Shown here piece by piece: positions 1-9,752 of a DNA stretch of 64,000 nucleotides. The notes below the pieces were generated by a model. The model saw only the letters and a list, made by a program, of their open reading frames with translations. It was not told where the DNA came from and did no database searches. Numbering within the stretch: the stretch's first letter is position 1; each line of letters opens with the position of its first letter. Origin of the DNA: Nocardiopsis eucommiae (GTDB taxonomy: Bacteria > Actinomycetota > Actinomycetes > Streptosporangiales > Streptosporangiaceae); contig CP074402.1 of the NCBI GenBank assembly GCA_018388625.1, forward strand, positions 5,084,001-5,148,000. The letters are read 5' to 3'. A program made the position numbers and the translations under genes.

Positions 1-376
1 GGAACGGCGCTGGGATCCGTTCTTCCCGGATTCTCTGGGCATGACTTCCGAGCCCTTCTTCAAGGGGTGGTCGGTGGGAGTCCTCGGTGGTGGAGGGGCC
101 TTCGAGGGCCGAACACGGTCACATTAACACCAGGCGAGCAAGGATTTTTTGTATGGCCCGAAAACCATTACCCTGCAAATCGCGCATTTCCTCCTATTCC
201 TTTTCCCGGCCCCGCCCCGCGCGACGGCCTGGCGTCGGGGCGGCGTAGCCTGCACAATGAACCGAACGCCGTTCTAGTAACCCACCGTTCCCGTCAGCCG
301 TCGTTCCGGCCCCACCGTTCCACGCACCACCCGCCCCACAGTCACCTCTCCCGACCCACGCCCCGGAGGCACCACC
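1..376. other. non-coding left edge
   Basis: No convincing gene. Frames open here have arginine/proline-rich shadow composition. The part around 115-190 is clearly more AT-rich than its surroundings and is the likeliest place for the promoter of the gene starting at 377. Confidence 0.4.
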
Positions 377-1469
377 ATGGGACCCCTCAACGGAATCCGC
401 GTCATCGAGTTCACCGGCATCGGACCGGCGCCGATGGCCGGGATGCTCCTCGCCGACATGGGTGCCAGCGTCATCCGGATCGACCGCCCCGGGGCCGCCG
501 AGGCCATGACCTCCGGCGCCACCGGACCGCACATGAGCGAGGGCCGCGCCGTGCTCGGCGCCGACCTCAAGTCCGAGGAGGGGATCGCCCGCGCCCGCGA
601 GCTCGTCTCCCGCGCCGACGTCCTCCTGGAGGGCTTCCGCCCCGGCGTGATGGAACGGCTGGGCCTGGGCCCCGACGACTGCCTGGAGCTGAACCCGGGC
701 CTGGTGTACGCGCGCGTCACCGGCTGGGGCCAGGAGGGACCGCTGGCGCACACCGCCGGGCACGACATGAACTACGTGTCCGTGAACGGCGCCCTGCACT
801 CCATCGGACGCGCGGACGGGCCTCCGGTCCCCCCGGTCAACCTGCTCGGTGACTTCGCTGGCGGCACCATGTTCGCGGTCACCGGTGTACTGGCGGCCCT
901 CCTGGAGCGGCGGGGCTCCGGACTCGGTCAGGTCGTGGACGCGGCGATGGTGGACGGCAGCTCCCTGCTGATGTCGATGGTGCACGAGGACCGCGCGCGG
1001 GGTTCGTGGACCGACGAACGCGGCACCAACTACCTGGACACAGGGGCGCCCTGGTACGACGTCTACGAGTGCGCCGACGGCCGCCACCTGTCCGTGGCCT
1101 GCATCGAGCCGCAGTTCTACGCCGCGTTCCTCGCGGGGACGGGGCTGGACGGCGAGGAGCTGCCCGAGCAGTGGGACACCGAGGGGTGGCCCCGGCTTCG
1201 GGCACGCTTCGCGGAGGTGCTGCGCACGCGCGACCGCGACGAGTGGGGTGCGGTCTTCGAGGGGACCGACGCCTGCGTGGCGCCGATCCTGTCGCTGGCG
1301 GAGGCCCCGACCACCCGCACGTCCGGGCCCGTGGCGCGCTCGTGCGGGAGGGCGACCGGGTCGTGGCCGGCCCCGCGCCGAGGTTCGGCCGCACCCCCGG
1401 TGAGGTCACCCGGGGGCGCCCGTTGCCCGACGCCGACGCCACCCTGAAGGAGTGGGGCCTCACCCCTGA
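377..1469 (+). CDS. family III CoA transferase (CaiB/BaiF, alpha-methylacyl-CoA racemase-like), frameshifted
   Basis: Probably a cytoplasmic acyl-CoA racemase or CoA transferase of fatty-acid or branched-acyl metabolism. The N-terminus GPLNGIRVIEFTGIGPAP and the following MLLADMGASVIRIDRP are typical of the Mcr/CaiB family, and the catalytic Asp region (TAGHDMNY) is at about residue 130. ATG at 377 has GGAGG seven bases upstream. The open frame leaves family-like sequence near 1311, where one missing C in GACCACC switches frame; reading then continues as THPHVRARGAL and on to DADATLKEWGL. A second missing C near 1463-1466 would put the stop at 1469, giving about 364 residues, a normal Mcr length; without it the frame runs to 1566. 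Exact substrate unknown. Confidence 0.8.
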
Positions 1470-1606
1470 GCCCTGTGGCCCGGGACTCGCGCCCCGGCAC
1501 TCGGCTGGCCCCGGGCCCGCGGCGGCCCCGGAACCTCCCCGGATCCCCCCTTCCGGAGCCCCCTGACCGGAATCGCCGTTTTCCCCGCTCAGAGGCGTGT
1601 GATCAC

Positions 1607-1612
1607 TAGGGT
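1607..1612 (+). promoter_or_regulatory. -10-like hexamer TAGGGT upstream of the 1651 gene
   Basis: TAGGGT fits the actinobacterial -10 consensus TANNNT and would start transcription about 30 bases before ATG 1651. No clear -35 is visible. Confidence 0.35.
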
Positions 1613-1650
1613 GGGCGACCAGTGAGGTGATCGCGATCGGGGGGACCGCC

Positions 1651-3963
1651 ATGTCACCGAGTCGACGGCTCGGCCTGCGCTCGGAACGGTGTGCAACCGG
1701 AGGGCGTGCCCGAGAACGGCCTGGGCACCCCGGCCGACGCCCCGGCGGGCGCCTGTACGCCCTCCTGCTGGTGGTGGCGGCCCTGATCTGCACGGCCCCC
1801 GCCGCCGCGAGCTCCGCGGGCTCACCCGAACTCGACCCTGGCCGCGCCGGCCCGCCCGGCGGCCCGGTCGTGCTGGTGGGCGTGCCGGGGCTGCTCTGGG
1901 AGGACGTCACCCCCGAGCACACGCCCACGCTGTGGGAACTGGCCGAGGCCGGGGCGATCGGCAACGTGTCCATTCGCACCGCCAACTCCCGGACCTGCCC
2001 CACGGACGGCTGGCTCTCCGTCTCGGCGGGGCAGCGCTCCCTGTCCGACCGGGAGCGCTTCACCGTGTGCGAGCCCGCGCCGGAGCCGGTGGTGGACGGT
2101 TCGGGCGCGACCGTCCCGGGGTTCCGGGACTTCGCGGAGCAGAACGCGCGGTCGGTGTTCGCCGCCCCCGTGGGCCTGCTCGGGCAGACCGTGCGCGACC
2201 AGGGCGGTCTCACCCTGGCCGCCGGGCCGGGGGCCGCCCTGGGCGCCGCCGACGAGTCGGGCCGGGTGGACCACTACGTCGACTCGGCGCGGGACCTCTC
2301 CCAGGAGCGCCTGAGTGGCGTCTCCCTCGCGGCCGTGGAGCTGCCCGAGCTCACCAGCCTCTACCCGGCCGACTCCGAGGACGGGGACGAGCCGCAGGAG
2401 GCCAACCCGGAGGACGTTCCCGAGCAGGTCCGCGAGGACACCCTGGAGACCCTCGACTCTCGGCTCTCAGCTCTGATCGGGAACCTGCCCGGCGGCGCCA
2501 CCCTGATGGTGGTCGGGGTCTCCATGGACACCGGGCCCTCACAGCTGACCGTCGCCCTCACCGGGGAGGTGACCGACCAGGGACTGGTCGGTCCCGCCTC
2601 CTACCTGGCCTCGGAGTCGACGCGTCGCCCCGGGCTGGTGGCTCTGACCGACACCACCGTGACGGTGCTGGCCGAACTGGGGTTGGACGCGGGTGTGCCC
2701 ACCGGCGGACGGGTGTGGCAGACCGCCGACCGCCCCCAGCCCGTGGAGGAGGCGGTGGTCCGCCTGGTGGACTTCAACACCGCCGCCGTGGTGGTCGGCG
2801 CGGCGATCCCCGGCTTCTTCAGCGGGCTGGTCGCCATCCAGCTGCTCATCTACGCGGCGGCGGCCTACGCCATGCACCGGTACTCCTGGGGCGAGCGCGG
2901 CAAGCGGGCCGTGGTGCTGTCGGTGACCCGGGTCGTGGCCCTGGCGGGCGCGGCCTTCCCCGTGGCGAGCTACCTGGCCAATCTCATCCCGTGGTGGGCG
3001 ACGCAGCTCCCGCCGCTGGCGCTGCTGGCCTCGGTTCTGGCCGTGGACGCCCTGGTCGTGGCGCTGGCGGTGGCGGGACCGTGGCGCCGGACGATCCTCG
3101 GACCGATGACGGTGGTGGCGGGCGCGACCACCCTCGTGCTCTTCCTCGACCTCTGCTTCGGCGCCCACCTCCAGATGAACTCGCCCACCGGGTACTCACC
3201 GATCGTGGCGGGGCGTTTCTACGGGATAGGGAACATCGCCTTCGCGACCTTCGCGACCGGCATGCTGATGGCGGTCGCGGGCATCTCCCACTCGCTGATA
3301 TCGCGGGGCAGGCGACGCACCGCGGTGGTCACGACCCTGCTGGTGGGTACCGCCTCGGTGCTGATCATCGGCTGGCCGGGGCTGGGGACGGACTTCGGCG
3401 GCGTGATCGCGCTGATCCCCGGCCTCGCGGTGACGACGATGATGATCGCGGGGGTGCGGATCACCGCCCTGCGCCTGGCGGCGGTGGGCGCGGTCTCGGT
3501 CACCTCGATCTCCCTGCTCGCCTGGATGGACTACCTGCGGCCGGTGGAGGACCGCAGCCACTTCGGCGCGTTCGCGGAGCAGGTGCTGAACGGGGACGCA
3601 GGGACGGTGCTGGCCCGCAAGCTGGGAGCCATGCTGGGCACCCTGGGCAACTGGCACCTCACCCTGTTGGCCGCCGGGGCCCTGGTCTTCCTGTTCGCCG
3701 TCCTCAACCGGCCGGGGAAGTGGCGGATCGGCGCGCTCCAGCGGGCCTACGAGTACGCCCCGACGCTCCGGGCCGGTCTGACGGGTTCCCTGGTGACGGC
3801 CCTGGTGGGCTTCGCGGCCAACGACTCCGGCGTGGCCATCCCCGCGCTGGCGCTGACCGTGGCGGTCCCGCTCACGCTGTCCGCGTGCGTGTGGGCGCTC
3901 CAGCAGCGGGAGCGGGAGCCCGCGGAGGTCCCGAGGGAGACCTCCTACGTCCCCAAGGCGTGA
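1651..3963 (+). CDS. large membrane protein with N-terminal phosphatase-fold extracellular domain
   Basis: About 770 residues. A signal or anchor segment at roughly residues 30-55 (LLLVVAALICTAP) is followed by a 320-residue domain opening GPVVLVGVPGLLWEDV and holding RTCPTDGWLSVSAGQR, which resembles the alkaline-phosphatase/sulfatase-like fold of a conserved actinobacterial membrane family. The C-terminal half has roughly ten hydrophobic helices (for example AVVVGAAIPGFFSGL and ALVGFAANDSGVAIPALALTV). Domain order suggests an enzyme-like head outside the cell on a polytopic base. ATG 1651 is preferred over GTG 1627 because a G-rich Shine-Dalgarno lies just upstream. No partner gene is obvious and the function is unknown. 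Confidence 0.7.
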   Translation: MSPSRRLGLRSERCATGGRARERPGHPGRRPGGRLYALLLVVAALICTAPAAASSAGSPELDPGRAGPPGGPVVLVGVPGLLWEDVTPEHTPTLWELAEAGAIGNVSIRTANSRTCPTDGWLSVSAGQRSLSDRERFTVCEPAPEPVVDGSGATVPGFRDFAEQNARSVFAAPVGLLGQTVRDQGGLTLAAGPGAALGAADESGRVDHYVDSARDLSQERLSGVSLAAVELPELTSLYPADSEDGDEPQEANPEDVPEQVREDTLETLDSRLSALIGNLPGGATLMVVGVSMDTGPSQLTVALTGEVTDQGLVGPASYLASESTRRPGLVALTDTTVTVLAELGLDAGVPTGGRVWQTADRPQPVEEAVVRLVDFNTAAVVVGAAIPGFFSGLVAIQLLIYAAAAYAMHRYSWGERGKRAVVLSVTRVVALAGAAFPVASYLANLIPWWATQLPPLALLASVLAVDALVVALAVAGPWRRTILGPMTVVAGATTLVLFLDLCFGAHLQMNSPTGYSPIVAGRFYGIGNIAFATFATGMLMAVAGISHSLISRGRRRTAVVTTLLVGTASVLIIGWPGLGTDFGGVIALIPGLAVTTMMIAGVRITALRLAAVGAVSVTSISLLAWMDYLRPVEDRSHFGAFAEQVLNGDAGTVLARKLGAMLGTLGNWHLTLLAAGALVFLFAVLNRPGKWRIGALQRAYEYAPTLRAGLTGSLVTALVGFAANDSGVAIPALALTVAVPLTLSACVWALQQREREPAEVPRETSYVPKA

Positions 3964-4554
3964 CCCATACACCAGGAATCCGAGTAGCGGTCAACCGGCG
4001 GGGGCACGACCTGGCGTCGCTCCCGTCACGAAACGGCCACGGCCCTGTGGTAAAGTCCGAGGTTGGACGGCCCCGACGCCAACGCGTCCCAGCGCCCTGA
4101 CGGCGCGCCGGGAGGAGTCGGGTCCGCCGGGGACCACCGGCCCAGCCACGGTCCCCGCCGCGGCCCACCGGGGAATGCCCGCCGTCGCGGGCGGGTTCTC
4201 ACTGGCGGAGGGCCCGGCCCGGCCGCCGGCTCCCGCAGGATGGCCGAGCACGGGGACACCATGAACCGCGCCCTCGTCGCACGACGCAAGTCACACCGAT
4301 GACACACGGCACCAGGAACGCCTGGCCCAGGCCAGGCGTTGTAGGGATGCCGTGCTTTTCCGAGCAAACCAGGCGAGAAAGGCGTTTCCTCCCCGGTTCG
4401 CAGCCCGGGGCACCACGCAAGGAACTTGATGAACCATCAGCTTGGCTCACGCGGTAACGCAACCATCGCACCGGTCACCGCACGTCCCCGGTGGGGAGAC
4501 GCGCGGCCTGCCTCGACGACCCGTGGGGCACGGCCCGAGTACGCCGGAGTCGCC
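3964..4554. other. 590-bp intergenic region with one strong hairpin
   Basis: No frame here looks like a protein. The only structure I see is the nested hairpin at 4305-4354, followed by a purine-rich stretch. The region separates two plus-strand genes and may hold the terminator of the first and the promoter of the second. Confidence 0.4.
4305..4354 (+). terminator. nested perfect hairpin, terminator-like or structured leader
   Basis: Outer arms CACGGCA (4305-4311) and TGCCGTG (4348-4354) enclose an inner perfect 11-bp stem, AACGCCTGGCC (4317-4327) with GGCCAGGCGTT (4330-4340) and a two-base loop. CTTTTC follows at once, so it could terminate plus-strand transcription. Confidence 0.5.
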
Positions 4555-4911
4555 ATGCCCGACCTGATCATTTCCTCCACCCTCCACGAGGCCGGACGAG
4601 TCCTGGCCCTGGACGGGGAGATCGACATGGCCACCGAGAACCGCTTCCAGGAGGCGGTCACGGAGGCGCTGACCACGCAGCCCTTCGGTCGCGTCGTGCT
4701 GGACTGCGCCGACCTGCGGTTCATCGACTCCAGTGGGCTGCGCGTGCTGATCCGCGCTCACAAGGCCGCCAAGGAACAGCAGGCCCTCCTGGTGATCGCC
4801 GCTCCGGTGCCGCGCGTCATGCAGACCCTGCGCGTCACCTCGCTGGACACCCGTATCCCGGTGTTCGCCTCGGTCGCCCTGGCGCTCAGCGCCCCGCAGA
4901 CCGCCCAGTAG
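4555..4911 (+). CDS. STAS-domain anti-sigma factor antagonist
   Basis: A 118-residue single-domain protein. It has the STAS core: GEIDMATENRFQEAV early, then VVLDCADLRFIDSSGLRVLI, whose Ser pair at about residues 60-61 is the usual phosphorylation site of SpoIIAA/RsbV proteins. In this family the unphosphorylated form binds an RsbW-like kinase and frees a sigma factor. ATG 4555 has GGAG a few bases upstream and removes an unlikely 43-residue basic extension of the open frame. It stands alone, with its cognate kinase probably elsewhere; the HATPase proteins at 23 and 32 kb are candidates. Confidence 0.85.
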   Translation: MPDLIISSTLHEAGRVLALDGEIDMATENRFQEAVTEALTTQPFGRVVLDCADLRFIDSSGLRVLIRAHKAAKEQQALLVIAAPVPRVMQTLRVTSLDTRIPVFASVALALSAPQTAQ

Positions 4912-4934
4912 CCGCACCCGCCTCCGGGCACCAC

Positions 4935-4968
4935 GAAGGCCCCGCGTCAGGACGCGGGGCCTGTCTTC
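4935..4968. terminator. bidirectional hairpin terminator
   Basis: Perfect 11-bp stem GGCCCCGCGTC (4938-4948) with GACGCGGGGCC (4951-4961), loop AG, extended by GAA/TTC-type pairing. It lies between convergent genes. Confidence 0.75.
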
Positions 4969-4992
4969 GTGTGTGGGGCCGGTGTCCTCCGG

Positions 4993-5700
4993 TCAGAAGA
5001 ACAGCAGCCACACGCCCAGAAGGGTGACGGCGACGTTCACCAGCAGGAACACTCCGACCCACAGGGTGCCCGGCAGTCCGGTGAGCCGGGCCAGCTGGTC
5101 CGCGTCGGAGTGCGGGGAGGGGTTGCGCACGCGCTGCGACTGGAGCTCGATGACCGGGCGCACCCCGGCGAACAGCAGGAACCAGATGAACAGGTAGGCG
5201 AAGGCCCCCTGGACCTCGTCCGGGGTGAACCAGCTGACGCCGAAGACCACCGCTCCGGTGACGACGATCGACAGCACGCCGTAGAAGTTGCGGATCATGA
5301 GCAGCATGGCGGCGAGCACGACGATGCTCAGCCACAGCAGCGCGGTGATGTAGCCCGCCTTCAGCATCATGATGCCGAGCAGGCCGATCACGCTCGGGGC
5401 GACGTAGCCCGCGAAGACCGTGAGGATCATGCCGATGCCGGTGGGCCTGCCCCGGGAGACCGTCACCCCGGACGTGTCCGAGTGCAGCCGGATCCCGGTC
5501 AGCTGACGTCCGCTGAGCAGGGCCACGAGCGCGTGCCCGCCCTCGTGGGCGATGGTGACGACGTTACGGGCCACGCGCCAGGGCGGGCCCAGCAGCACGG
5601 CCGCCAAAGCCACCACGGCGGCCGTGACGATGATCCACTGTTCCGGATCGGGCTGGCCGGTCACCACGTCCTGCCACACGTCGCCCAAGCTCGTTCCCAC
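4993..5700 (-). CDS. M50B-type membrane metalloprotease
   Basis: About 235 residues with six or so hydrophobic segments. The second carries HEGGHA (HExxH), the zinc-binding motif of M50 site-2-type peptidases, in VVTIAHEGGHALVALLSG at about residues 47-64. The glycine-rich loop GYVAPSVIGLLG matches the M50B family common in actinobacteria. GTG 5700 is chosen because GGGAG lies six bases upstream; the open frame extends to 5745. Substrate unknown; the family also contains members without proven proteolytic activity. Confidence 0.75.
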   Translation of the reverse strand: MGTSLGDVWQDVVTGQPDPEQWIIVTAAVVALAAVLLGPPWRVARNVVTIAHEGGHALVALLSGRQLTGIRLHSDTSGVTVSRGRPTGIGMILTVFAGYVAPSVIGLLGIMMLKAGYITALLWLSIVVLAAMLLMIRNFYGVLSIVVTGAVVFGVSWFTPDEVQGAFAYLFIWFLLFAGVRPVIELQSQRVRNPSPHSDADQLARLTGLPGTLWVGVFLLVNVAVTLLGVWLLFF

Positions 5701-5943
5701 CACTGGTCTCCCGACTTCCCGCATCGACCGGTGCGCGCCCGCCACCGGAACTCCTGTCAGCGGGCCCGCTCACCCGGCGCCGCGGCGGCTGGGAGGCGCG
5801 GGGGAACGCGGCCCTTGCCGAACTTTAGGGCATTTCGGAGAGTGCCGTGTGTGTCGGTCGATCACCGGCCGGACCGAAACGGGTGCCGGTCCTGGCTTCG
5901 GTGAACTGCTCGAACGCCCGGACCGGCCCGGGGGCGACCGCCG

Positions 5944-6387
5944 TCAGACCTCCTCGGCCTCGGCCGCCGCCTTCAGCCGCTCCAGCGTCCGGACGATCCC
6001 CCTGGCGTTGCGCGCGGGGGATCCGCTCAGGACGTGGAAGGCGGTCTGGCCCCGCGAGTAGTCGAAGGTCTCGGTGACGAGGGTCCCGCCCTCGGGCAGT
6101 TCGCGGAGCTCGTAGCGCCAGCGGTGCGAGCCCACGTGCTTCCAGGCGATGAGCCGCCCCTCCTCGAACTCCACCACGCGGTTGGTCATCCGGTAGGGGA
6201 GGCCGAGCATCTTCATGTCCATGCCGAACTCGGAGCCCAGTTCCAGCCGCTCCGGGCCGTGCTGCGCGCCCTGGACGGTGCCGGAACCGTCGATCACGGC
6301 GTGCTGGGACGGTGTGGCGACGAGGTCGAAGATCCGCTTGGCCGGGGCGTCGACGACGACGCTCCGGGCCACCATGTGTTTGGGCAT
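5944..6387 (-). CDS. SRPBCC (START-like) family protein
   Basis: 147 residues, the full length of a single polyketide-cyclase/dehydrase-like domain. VVDAPAKRIFDLVATPSQHAV is the usual first helix region, and GSHRWRYELRELPEGGTLVTETFDY the usual strand pair lining the cavity. Such proteins bind hydrophobic ligands; no catalytic role can be read from the sequence. ATG 6387 opens directly with the domain. Confidence 0.8.
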   Translation of the reverse strand: MPKHMVARSVVVDAPAKRIFDLVATPSQHAVIDGSGTVQGAQHGPERLELGSEFGMDMKMLGLPYRMTNRVVEFEEGRLIAWKHVGSHRWRYELRELPEGGTLVTETFDYSRGQTAFHVLSGSPARNARGIVRTLERLKAAAEAEEV

Positions 6388-6443
6388 GACGGAATCATGT
6401 CACCGTCGCGGACCACTCCCCCACCGGGGCTGTCGGGCGGGGT

Positions 6444-7386
6444 TCACTCGCGCACCTCGTGCCGCTCGACCCCGGCCAGCTCCCCTCCGAGGAGACGTGC
6501 AGCACCCAGAACGAGCCCTTTCGCAGGCCGCGCTGCTGCGACAGTGGCGCGCCCAGCCGGGTCAGGGCCTCGGTGAGCAGGTGCGGGACCAGTTCACCGT
6601 GGGTGCACACGACCGTCGGCCGTCGCTCGTCCAGGACGCGCCCGATGACCTCCCGGGCCTCCTCCACGTCGTATCCCCCGACCTCGCTCCCCACCGTGAG
6701 GGCGCGCTCGGTCCTCAGGGGGACGTCGCACTCGACCGTCAGCGGGAGCAGGGACTCCGTGCAGCGGGCCGCCGACGAGGACACCGCGCGCAGGCTCCCG
6801 TAGGCGCCGAGCACCCGGGGCAGGGCCAGGGCGTCGGCGCGGCCGGTCGCGTCGAGCGGTCGCAGCAGGTCGCTGTCGTTCCAGGAGCGCTTCTCCCCGC
6901 CGACAGGTGGCGCAGCAGGATGACCGGGAAGGTCCGGGCGGGCCCGACCCGGAAGTTGTCGATCACCTGGACGTCGTGGTCGTAGGTGAGGCGGGTGCGG
7001 GCCTCCTCGAGGGCGACCCACTCGACCGTCTCCACCTCCTCGTTGGGTTCGTAGTCGATCACCCCTCCCGGCTGCGCCGGGGTGGCCGCCCACCACTCGA
7101 CCTGCTTGGGCCAGCCGTCCTTGAGGTAGCGCTGCGGCGGGAGGCGGCGCCCCATGACGGGGGTCAGGCCGGTCTCCTCCTCGACCTCGCGGACGGCGCC
7201 GATGATGGGGTGCTCGCCGTTCTTGAGCTTGCCCTTGGGCAGGGTCCAGTCGCCCCGGTCCGGGCGCCGGATGAGGACGACCTCCCGGCCGGCGGGGCCG
7301 TCGCGCCAGAGCACGGCCCCACCCGCGCGGATGGGCTCCAGGTAGCCGCCCACCGCGGTGTCGCGCGGAGGGAAGGCGCTGGTCAT
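6444..7386 (-). CDS. mutT1: MutT1-like NUDIX plus histidine phosphatase protein, two frameshifts
   Basis: Two-domain enzyme of the mycobacterial MutT1 type, which clears 8-oxo-dGTP and diadenosine polyphosphates. The N-terminal NUDIX domain has the box GKLKNGEHPIIGAVREVEEE at about residues 50-70. The C-terminal histidine-phosphatase domain retains a HGELVPHL segment; its RHG start is read as LLRHLSAGEKRSW. Two missing bases are inferred, in the C runs at 6895-6898 and 6482-6485; with both restored the protein ends VERHEVRE at 6444 and is about 314 residues, matching the family. It lies directly downstream of ppk, the same pairing as Rv2985-Rv2984 in Mycobacterium tuberculosis. Confidence 0.85.
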
Positions 7387-7458
7387 GCGGATCTCGGGGT
7401 CGTTCGCGCGCGGGGTACCGCCTCGGGGCCCCGTGACCGGCCCCGTACTCGTGGGTGT

Positions 7459-9558
7459 TCACCCGTCCACCACTCTCAGGTGCCGGTCGCCTCGCAGGGT
7501 GTCCTGGAGGTCGACCAGCGGTTGGCCCTCCTCGTCGTGGGTGACCCGTTTCCACGAGCCGTCGGGTTCGAGCCGCCACGAGGAGGTGCTGTCGGACATC
7601 GCCAGGTCCATGATGCCCACCAGTCGGCGGCACTGCTCCGGGTCCGCGATCCGGACCAGCGCCTCCACGCGCCGGTCGAGGTTGCGGGGCATGAGGTCGG
7701 CGCTGCCGATCCACACCTGGGGGCGCCAGCCGTTGGCGAAGACGAACACCCTGGAGTGTTCGAGGAAGCGGCCCAGGATGCTGCGCACCCGGATGTTCTC
7801 GGACAGGCCCGGCACCCCGGCGCGCAGGACGCAGCTGCCGCGCACCCACAGGTCGACGTCCACCCCGGCCTGCGAGGCGCGGTACAGGGCGTCGATGATC
7901 TCCTCGTCGACGAGGGAGTTCACCTTGATCCGGATGTGGGCGGGCTCGCCCTTGAGACTGTTCGCCACCTCGGTCTCGATCTGCCGGAGCAGTCCCTGGC
8001 GCAGGGCGGCGGGGGCCACGAGCAGCCTGCGGTAATGCTTCTTGCGGGAGAACCCGGTGAGGCTGTTGAAGAGGTCACTGACGTCCTCGCCCACCTCCGC
8101 GGCGGCGCTGAACAGGCCGAAGTCCTCGTAGATCCGGGCGGTGCTCGGGTTGTAGTTGCCGGTGCCGACGTGGCAGTAGCGGCGGAGCAGGCCGTCGTCG
8201 TCCTGGCGGATGACCATGGACAGCTTGCAGTGGGTCTTGAGCCCCACGACCCCGTAGACGACGTGGCAGCCCGCCTCCTCCAGTTTGCGGGCCCACTGGA
8301 TGTTGTTCTGTTCGTCGAAGCGGGCCTTGACCTCGACCAGCACCACGACCTCCTTGCCCTCCCGGGCCGCCTCGATGAGCGACTCGACGATGGGTGAGTC
8401 GCCGCTGGTGCGGTAGAGGGTCTGCTTGATGGCCACGACCTGGGGGTCGGTGGAGGCCAGGGCGAGGAACCGTTCGGTGGTGGTGGCGAAGGACTCGTAG
8501 GGGTGGTGGACCAGGACCTCGCGTTCGCGGATGGTCGCGAAGAGGTCGCCGGAGGTGAGGGCACGCGGTTCGACCGGGACCATGGGCGGGTAGCGCAGGT
8601 CGGGGCGGTCGGTGTCCGCGATCTGCGCGAGTCCGGCGAGGTTGAGCGGGCCGGGGACCCGGTAGACCTCCTCGGCCTCGGCGCCGAGCTGCTGGCTGAG
8701 GATCGACAGCACCTCGTCGCTGATGGTCTCTTCGACCTCCAGGCGCACGAGGGGACCGAAGCGTCGACGCAGGAGTTCGTTCTCCAGGGACTGGACGAGG
8801 TCGTCGGTCTCGTCCTCGTCGACCTCCAGGTCGGCGTTGCGGGTGACCCGGAAGGCGTGGTGCTCGACCACCCGCATGCCCTCGAAGAGCTGGGGCAGGT
8901 GCGCGGCGATGATGTCCTCGACCGGGAGGAAGCGGCCGCCGCCGTGGGTGGTGAGCTCGATGAAGCGGGGCAGGGCGCTGGGCACCTTGACGCGGGCGAA
9001 CATGTGCCGGTCGTCGCTGGTGTCGCGCACCGTGACGGCGAGGTTGAGCGAGCGGCCCGAGATGTAGGGGAAGGGGTGCGCGGAGTCGACCGCGAAGGGT
9101 GTCACCAGGGGGTAGATGGAGCGGCGGAAGTAGCCGTGCAGGTACTCGCGTTCGCGGTCGTCCAGTTCGCTCCACCGGACGATGCTGATGCCCTCCCGGG
9201 CCAGGGCGGGGGCGACGCTGTCCTCGAAGCAGGCGGTCAGACGCAGGATCTGGTCGTGCGTGAACAGGGAGATGCGCTCCAGCAGGTCCCTGGGGTGGTG
9301 TCCGCTGGGCGAGGCGACGGACAGGCCGGTGGCCAGCCGTCGTTTGAGCCCGGCCACGCGCACCATGAAGAACTCGTCGAGGTTGCTGGAGAAGATCGCG
9401 AGGAACCGCGTCCGTTCGAGCAGCGGGATGTCCTCGTCCTCCGCGAGTTCGAGGACCCGCTGGTTGAAGCGGAGCCACCCCTCCTCCCGGTCCATGAACC
9501 TGTCGGCGGGAAGGTCGGCGGCGGGCCCCGCTGGCGTTGGCGCTGATTCCGTGCTCAC
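7459..9558 (-). CDS. ppk: polyphosphate kinase 1
   Basis: Makes inorganic polyphosphate from ATP. The frame covers all four PPK1 domains: N-terminal RFMDREEGWLRFNQRVLELA, head domain, and two C-terminal catalytic domains. The autophosphorylated histidine lies in RYCHVGTGNYNP and the second conserved histidine in GRFLEHSRVFVFANG. GTG 9558 is preferred because GGGGAG sits ten bases upstream, giving 699 residues; ATG 9582 is possible but has no Shine-Dalgarno. It precedes mutT1 on the same strand, probably one operon. Confidence 0.95.
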   Translation of the reverse strand: MSTESAPTPAGPAADLPADRFMDREEGWLRFNQRVLELAEDEDIPLLERTRFLAIFSSNLDEFFMVRVAGLKRRLATGLSVASPSGHHPRDLLERISLFTHDQILRLTACFEDSVAPALAREGISIVRWSELDDREREYLHGYFRRSIYPLVTPFAVDSAHPFPYISGRSLNLAVTVRDTSDDRHMFARVKVPSALPRFIELTTHGGGRFLPVEDIIAAHLPQLFEGMRVVEHHAFRVTRNADLEVDEDETDDLVQSLENELLRRRFGPLVRLEVEETISDEVLSILSQQLGAEAEEVYRVPGPLNLAGLAQIADTDRPDLRYPPMVPVEPRALTSGDLFATIREREVLVHHPYESFATTTERFLALASTDPQVVAIKQTLYRTSGDSPIVESLIEAAREGKEVVVLVEVKARFDEQNNIQWARKLEEAGCHVVYGVVGLKTHCKLSMVIRQDDDGLLRRYCHVGTGNYNPSTARIYEDFGLFSAAAEVGEDVSDLFNSLTGFSRKKHYRRLLVAPAALRQGLLRQIETEVANSLKGEPAHIRIKVNSLVDEEIIDALYRASQAGVDVDLWVRGSCVLRAGVPGLSENIRVRSILGRFLEHSRVFVFANGWRPQVWIGSADLMPRNLDRRVEALVRIADPEQCRRLVGIMDLAMSDSTSSWRLEPDGSWKRVTHDEEGQPLVDLQDTLRGDRHLRVVDG

Positions 9559-9752
9559 AGTGGGCAGACTCCCCTTTTTCATGACCACACGGTGACCGCC
9601 CCGTGAGGGGAGAATGACCGCAACGCGACTGCTATGGAGCATCTGTACCCACATCGCGGCCCGTGTCCCTGGACACCGGGCAAGATTTCCCTCATGACGC
9701 GACCACACGCCCCACCTGACCTGGTGGGACGTGGGCTGGCGGAGCGGTGCCG

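Noticed and set aside
4375-4415. tRNA-like T-arm near CCGGTTCGCAGCCCGG
   Set aside because: T-loop position 58 is not A and no cloverleaf or acceptor stem can be folded upstream.
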